Below, piece by piece: positions 31,334 through 34,942 of a stretch of DNA of 34,942 bases. The notes below the pieces were generated by a model that ran no database searches, was not told where the DNA came from, and worked only from the letters and a program-made list of their open reading frames with translations. Positions within the stretch are counted from its first letter, which is position 1. The number at the start of each line of letters is the position of its first letter. Both the position numbers and the translations under genes were made by a program. The stretch is taken from NCBI GenBank assembly GCA_900095095.1, contig FMBT01000056.1, positions 1 through 34,942 on the forward strand, given 5' to 3'. The DNA is from Fragilariopsis cylindrus CCMP1102 (lineage: Eukaryota; Bacillariophyta; Bacillariophyceae; Bacillariales; Bacillariaceae).

Positions 31334-31889
31334 TTAACTAAGTACTAAACTATGGGTAGCGTATGGTTGGTTTTGAGATGCATTAAACGCCGCTAATCGA
31401 TCTTCTGTAGAACCACTTGGCGGAGAAGTCAGTGTCGCTAATCGATCCTCTAAAGAAGCACTTGGAGAACTATGCAAACCTCCTTCTTCCAAACGATTAT
31501 CAAAATCATCTCCTGCTCTTTCAGCCAATACTTCTTCTACTGATGGGAGCGCTGTATTTACTGCTGGTAATTCTATTGCCCCTCCTTCCTGTTCTTGCTG
31601 CTGGTGTTCCATGTTCTCGTCTTGCTACTATTGAGTTATCTCTTGCTCTATCAGCCAATACTTCATGTGCCCCTGATGGGTCTTCGTGTATCGCTGCTAC
31701 TCCTCCAGCTCCCAATAATATTGCTCCTCCTACTCCTCCCATTACTGCTATAAATAATCCACCGCTCCATGCTCCTGATGCAGCGCTTTGGTCTTCACCT
31801 AAACTAAGTACAGATCCTACTGCTGCTCCGACTAGTCCTCCTCCAGCTGCTCCTAATGTTGCTCCTACTGCTATTGTCGTTTTCGTCAT
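31334..31889 (-). CDS. Glycine-zipper membrane protein, hypothetical, one frame change
   Basis: I do not recognise the family. From the Met at 31889 (MTKTTIAVG) the protein has a Gly/Ala-rich hydrophobic segment (TLGAAGGGLVGAAVGSVLSL). It is followed by a second one (LFIAVMGGVGGAILLGAGGV) with GxxxG spacing typical of glycine-zipper membrane hairpins. After HEVLADRARDNSIVARRE the frame must shift by one near 31612-31620. It then continues MEHQQQEQEGGAIELPAV, EEVLAERAGDDFDNRL and two DRLA repeats (SLEDRLATL, STEDRLAAF), ending at 31334. EVLA-[DE]-RA occurs in both frames, which supports joining them. Without the shift, the first frame ends after a basic tail at 31521 and the second would be a separate 92 aa ORF. 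The frame is also open upstream to an earlier Met at 31994. Function unknown. Confidence 0.55.
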
Positions 31890-32340
31890 ATAATTATCAT
31901 CCGAAATTAATTCATCAGTACCCGAACGAAAGCTCAGAATAATTATTCCAACCTTGTCAAAGTTGTTTTCGACATCTCCGTACAGCAAAAACACACACAG
32001 AGCTTTTCGCTACGATCTGTAATTTTTACGGTACTCGACCTTAACGGGTCATACTTCTGAAAGCATGATTGTCAATGATTGCTTCCTTTTCATTTGATTC
32101 TTTATGGATTCACACATGTACAAAATACTTAGTCGTACGTATACTGGCACAACTAACTATCACACCGGACAAAAATGTATAAATATCAGGAGTGTGAAAG
32201 TGACATTAAAAAAAAGAGGATGCACAAATAAGAATCGCGACTATTAGTATTATAATTTACCTGCTGCTGTAGTTAACATAAACTAGCCACTCACAGAATC
32301 AGACTTTAATCTAATATTCGATCAGAATACTACTATTACG
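31890..32340. promoter_or_regulatory. Divergent spacer between glycine-zipper (-) and Cys-domain (+) genes
   Basis: It holds both upstream regions. AT-rich, with no ORF other than the possible N-terminal extension of the minus-strand gene (to 31994). No motif could be assigned. Confidence 0.4.
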
Positions 32341-32437
32341 ATGATGATAACTAGTATTAAGTTTCTCTTTATTTTTGGTGTGTTTTTATTAGCAACATCA
32401 TCATTAACATTTGGTGATGCAAAACCGCACGATGATC

Positions 32438-32470
<33 letters not shown>

Positions 32471-33687
32471 CGGGTGCTACTACTACTACTGGACTTCGAA
32501 AGACTGTTCGAAAACTCAGATCGGAGAAGAGTTCAACGAACGGTGCATTGATGGAGCAGTCGTATGGATTTTCGCAGACGAAGGCAAAGGTGCTGGAGCA
32601 ACAAAGAAAGGCGAAGGGTATGGTACCGGAAATAGCGAAGGCACCAAAGACAAACCAAAGTAAAGAACCTCAAAGGATTTTGAAAAAGTCAAAGACCAGT
32701 AAAGACAAGAACATGAAGAAGAAAGACAAAAAGAAGAAGAAGAAGACAAAGTCGTCGCCACCACCGCAACAAATTGCCACTATAGAGGATGTACTCATTG
32801 CTGCTCCAGCCTCTAAATCTCAAGAAGATGTTGAAGAAGAAATTAGAGGTGCAGTACTAGATAGCAGTTCCTCAGGACGTCGTAATCTACAAGAGGACGA
32901 GGCAGAAGATATTTCAGTAAATGTTGGTTACGCCGTTTCATATTGTACTCTGATCTTCATTCCTCCTGCTGAAATCTCTAATTTTGTTTCTTGTTATGTG
33001 TGTGTAATCACGTTAATTATGGATGCAGGGACTGGAATTGATGTAGATGAAGAAGCAATAGCTATTACTGAACTCATAGATACTGGTGTTTTCATAGCAG
33101 ATCTCGATTTTGTCGTTGCATTTGCAGGTGGAACAGCATCTCCTTCCGCTTCTCCAACACCAACTACAGCATTACCAGATTCACCAAGCTCCGCTCCTAG
33201 TGGAGCAGCATCTGAGATTCCATTTCAGTCGTATGCACTAGAAACTGACGTTGTGCATAATGTACTCGTTGCTGCTCCTAACACTAAATCTACAGTGGAA
33301 GTTGCATTGGAAATTGAGATTGAAGCGGAAAACGTTCTACAAGAGAACAACATATATCTACAATCTGAAGTGTGTGGGGAGGGTATTTCGGTCAATGTTA
33401 GGCAGTTTTGCGTCATTTTAGACTGTGCTTCAATTTTTATTCTTCCTGCTGTTACACCTGACTTTGTTACCTGTAAAAATTGTACAATTGTTTTAGATGT
33501 GTTACTAATACCTGATCGCACCCCCAGCTTGGTTGAAGCAAAAACCATTCTTACAACGAATATAAATGATGGTACATTCACAAAAGATCTCGAATTTTTA
33601 GTAGTATTGGCAGGTGCTTCAGACTTGACTTACGTACCAACAGCAGAACCAACAGCATCCCCGACTGCTCCAAGCTCTATCCCCTAG
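32341..33687 (+). CDS. Secreted lysine-rich protein with duplicated C-x15-C-x2-C domain
   Basis: An intact 448 aa ORF. Residues 1-25 form a clear signal peptide (FLFIFGVFLLATSSLTFGDA). A poly-Ala run from GCT repeats follows. Next comes a strongly basic region (TVRKLRSEKSS ... LKKSKTSKDKNMKKKDKKKK), then PPPQQ. Two copies of an unrecognised domain lie at about 151-262 and 308-426. Both begin VL[IV]AAP-x-x-KS, contain ISVNV, and share C-x15-C-x2-C (C202/C218/C221 and C362/C378/C381) with IF[IL]xPA in the spacing. Both end in TGVF/DGTF-x-x-DL-[DE]-F-[LV]-V-x-[FL]-AG. Pro/Ser/Thr linkers (SPSASPTPTTALPDSPS; TAEPTASPTAPSS) follow each copy. Lys clusters, secretion and RKLR/RRNL sites recall silaffin-type wall proteins, but no silaffin repeat is present. 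A cell-surface or frustule role is a guess. The C-terminus may extend by splicing (see the direct repeat). Confidence 0.75.
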
Positions 33688-33773
33688 TACATAATATTAT
33701 ATATATATTTATATATATATATATATCACATAGTAAATCAATGAGTTAAATTAAAATTATCCCCTAGTACAGG
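33679..33773. repeat. 14 bp direct repeat flanking an AT-rich segment
   Basis: TATCCCCTAGTACA occurs at 33679-33692 and again at 33760-33773. Between them lies a segment dominated by TA repeats. The first copy contains the stop codon of the Cys-domain gene. The segment could be an intron (GTACAT ... CCCCTAG or GTACAG, about 80 nt) or a small insertion with a duplicated target. Confidence 0.75.
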
Positions 33774-33942
33774 ACCGAGTGGTGGTCAGTCCATTACCTT
33801 CCAGAAGTCAAATCAAGATCCTCGTCGTCATCACAGCAAGCACAAGTTTAGGTCCAAGTCCCTAGCCCAGTTCGGATTGCCACACACTTGGTACCACTTA
33901 ACCACTTCTTTGGACACAATACTTCACATCACTATCTCGAGA

Positions 33943-34290
33943 CTATATGTACTTTTTGTACTGTTCATCTTGTAGTGTCGTTTGGGCCAATTCGGTATTA
34001 ATATACCAGGGTAGTGTGACACAATTGACACGGATACCATCCGGACCCCATTCACAGGCTCAATTTTTCGTCAATTGATTCATCGCTACCTTCATGGCGG
34101 CATACGGTGTACCACTTTTCATCCCCACCAGACCTGCTACCAAACCAATATTCACTACCGAGGAGGACGACGTGGTTGTTTGTGTTGTTCTTGTTTCGAT
34201 CGGATTACGATCACGATTACGATCACGACGTACTAGATATGGATGGCATAATTTTGTGACTTCAAAAAATGAATGAAACTTGGTATTCAT
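33943..34290 (-). pseudogene. Truncated short-chain dehydrogenase (tropinone-reductase-like SDR)
   Basis: On the minus strand, MNTKFHSFFEVTKLCHPYL matches the SDR helix before the catalytic strand. VVNIGLVAGLVGMKSGTPY follows, and the active-site motif is YAAMK (Y-x-x-x-K), then MNQLTKN. Next comes TGA where the family usually has Leu or Trp. The frame then continues ACEWGPDGIRVNCVT and PWYINTELAQT, the SDR segment that follows the active site, and ends at 33943 in a short tail. The N-terminal half with the NAD(P)-binding TGxxxGIG is absent: upstream of 34290 the frame is closed and nothing SDR-like was found. A classic SDR is about 250 aa and only about 115 codons remain. It is truncated at the N-terminus and carries at least one in-frame stop, so it is a remnant. 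Confidence 0.7.
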
Positions 34291-34722
34291 AATAATAGTC
34301 TACATCCGGTTGACTAGTTCGATTCAATTACAGCCGTTAAAAATTAAACGCTACGCGCGCGCTCGTCGACGTTATTTATCGTCACATTTTGTTTGCACGA
34401 ATGGGAATTGAACATCAGTTTGGGCTGTTTGTACGTAAGCTTTATTTTTAAAAGTTTCTTCGAGTATTATGTGCATCATCCCATTATCACGTCGTTATTG
34501 CTCGCTCATTCCACAGACTGTGATTGCAAACGAATCGATGGAGAAACGTTACCAGACCGAGCGGGTCGGAAATTAATCGAGACAGAAACAATAAATGCGT
34601 TCAGAAAAGTACTACAATATTATCAGCACTCAATGAAGTATCGTCTTCTACCGATCAAAAATTAATAAAAATTAATAATAAATAATAGTAAGAATAATAA
34701 TAAATAGATTTAAAAATAGATA
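34291..34722. other. Spacer before the amine oxidase gene
   Basis: Contains a GC-rich patch (ACGCGCGCGCTCGTCGACG, around 34353) and a 90-codon ORF at 34393-34665. Part of that ORF reads like protein (DCDCKRIDGETLPDRAG), but it has no recognised domain and is left uncalled. The last 60 bp are AATAA-rich. Confidence 0.4.
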
Positions 34723-34942
34723 ATGATGATGATTCGTGACCATGATACGACGAGGCTTCCGTCTCTGGTACCACTACTCCTCGGTTTAATAATAACGCTG
34801 TCGATATCGTTGACTTTATTCACGGGTGTTACCGGAGAAACATTTAGTGACGATGTTGATAACGATAACAACAACAACACTGTCGTGTATGACGTGCTTA
34901 TTATTGGAGCAGGTTGGTCAGGTAAGAAAGGAGAAAAAGAAA
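34723..34942 (+). CDS. Flavin-containing amine oxidase, first exon (partial at window edge)
   Basis: Three in-frame ATGs start at 34723. The protein begins with a hydrophobic signal (LVPLLLGLIITLSISLTLF) ending before TGVTGETF. A short Asp/Asn spacer leads to VVYDVLIIGAGWSG, the dinucleotide-binding GxGxxG of FAD amine oxidases; the GAGWSG form is typical of polyamine/monoamine oxidase-like proteins. At 34922 the sequence GTAAGA is a strong donor. The coding exon therefore probably ends after the first base of the last Gly codon (34921), and the rest to 34942 is intron. The signal suggests entry into the secretory pathway. Only about 66 residues are visible, so substrate and completeness cannot be judged. 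Confidence 0.75.
   Translation, partial: MMMIRDHDTTRLPSLVPLLLGLIITLSISLTLFTGVTGETFSDDVDNDNNNNTVVYDVLIIGAGWSGKKGEKE

Noticed and set aside
34393-34665. 90-codon ORF before the amine oxidase
   Set aside because: Partly protein-like but without a recognised domain or supporting context; kept only as a note in the spacer entry.

Overview
The window reads as nuclear DNA of a diatom, probably a pennate one. The main reasons are a single ORF with three helicase-associated (HA) repeats, a protein with two DVLSGRG/NNHPGN (DUF6824-type) domains, short GT-AG introns of about 110-130 nt, AT-rich spacers, and proteins loaded with Asp/Ser/Asn/Gln/Ala homopolymers written in trinucleotide repeats. There are no operons; genes lie on both strands, separated by 0.3-1.2 kb spacers.

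Layout. 0.17-1.09 kb (-): unrecognised hypothetical protein, possibly spliced off the left edge. 2.5-4.6 kb (-): HA-repeat protein. 5.0-6.7 kb: gene graveyard with a nonsense-broken unknown gene and a frameshifted sulfotransferase. 7.1-9.5 kb: non-genic tract of different composition ending in about six copies of a ~184 bp tandem repeat. 10.57-11.06 kb (+): cytosolic ribosomal protein eL21. 12.05-13.8 kb (-): GMC-type FAD oxidoreductase. 14.96-17.58 kb (-): GRAM + VASt + C-terminal membrane-anchor protein (sterol-transfer type). 18.3-22.3 kb (+): EXO1/FEN1-type nuclease with very large low-complexity insertions. 23.2-26.0 kb (-): two-exon, two-domain DUF6824 protein. 27.1-28.5 kb (-): TraB/GumN-family protein with an N-terminal targeting sequence. 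29.4-30.8 kb (+): secretory TPM domain + transmembrane helix + RING finger protein. 31.3-31.9 kb (-): glycine-zipper membrane protein. 32.3-33.7 kb (+): secreted lysine-rich protein with a duplicated Cys domain. 33.9-34.3 kb (-): remnant of a tropinone-reductase-like SDR. 34.7 kb to the edge (+): first exon of a flavin amine oxidase.

The most unusual aspect is that four genes (GRAM-VASt, EXO1, TPM-RING, glycine zipper) are readable only by changing frame repeatedly, mostly at homopolymers or CAA repeats, while their motifs and catalytic residues are intact. Other genes of equal size in the same window (HA, GMC, DUF6824, TraB, eL21, the Cys-domain protein) are perfectly open. Unpolished assembly errors in low-complexity stretches are the leading explanation. 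Recent decay or frameshifted expression cannot be excluded from sequence alone. Separately, three loci (5.0-5.6, 6.0-6.7 and 33.9-34.3 kb) look genuinely degenerate. Two near-perfect hairpins lie in convergent 3'-3' spacers. The genes belong to unrelated processes (translation, DNA repair, lipid transfer, ubiquitin signalling, secretion), so no shared pathway is proposed.
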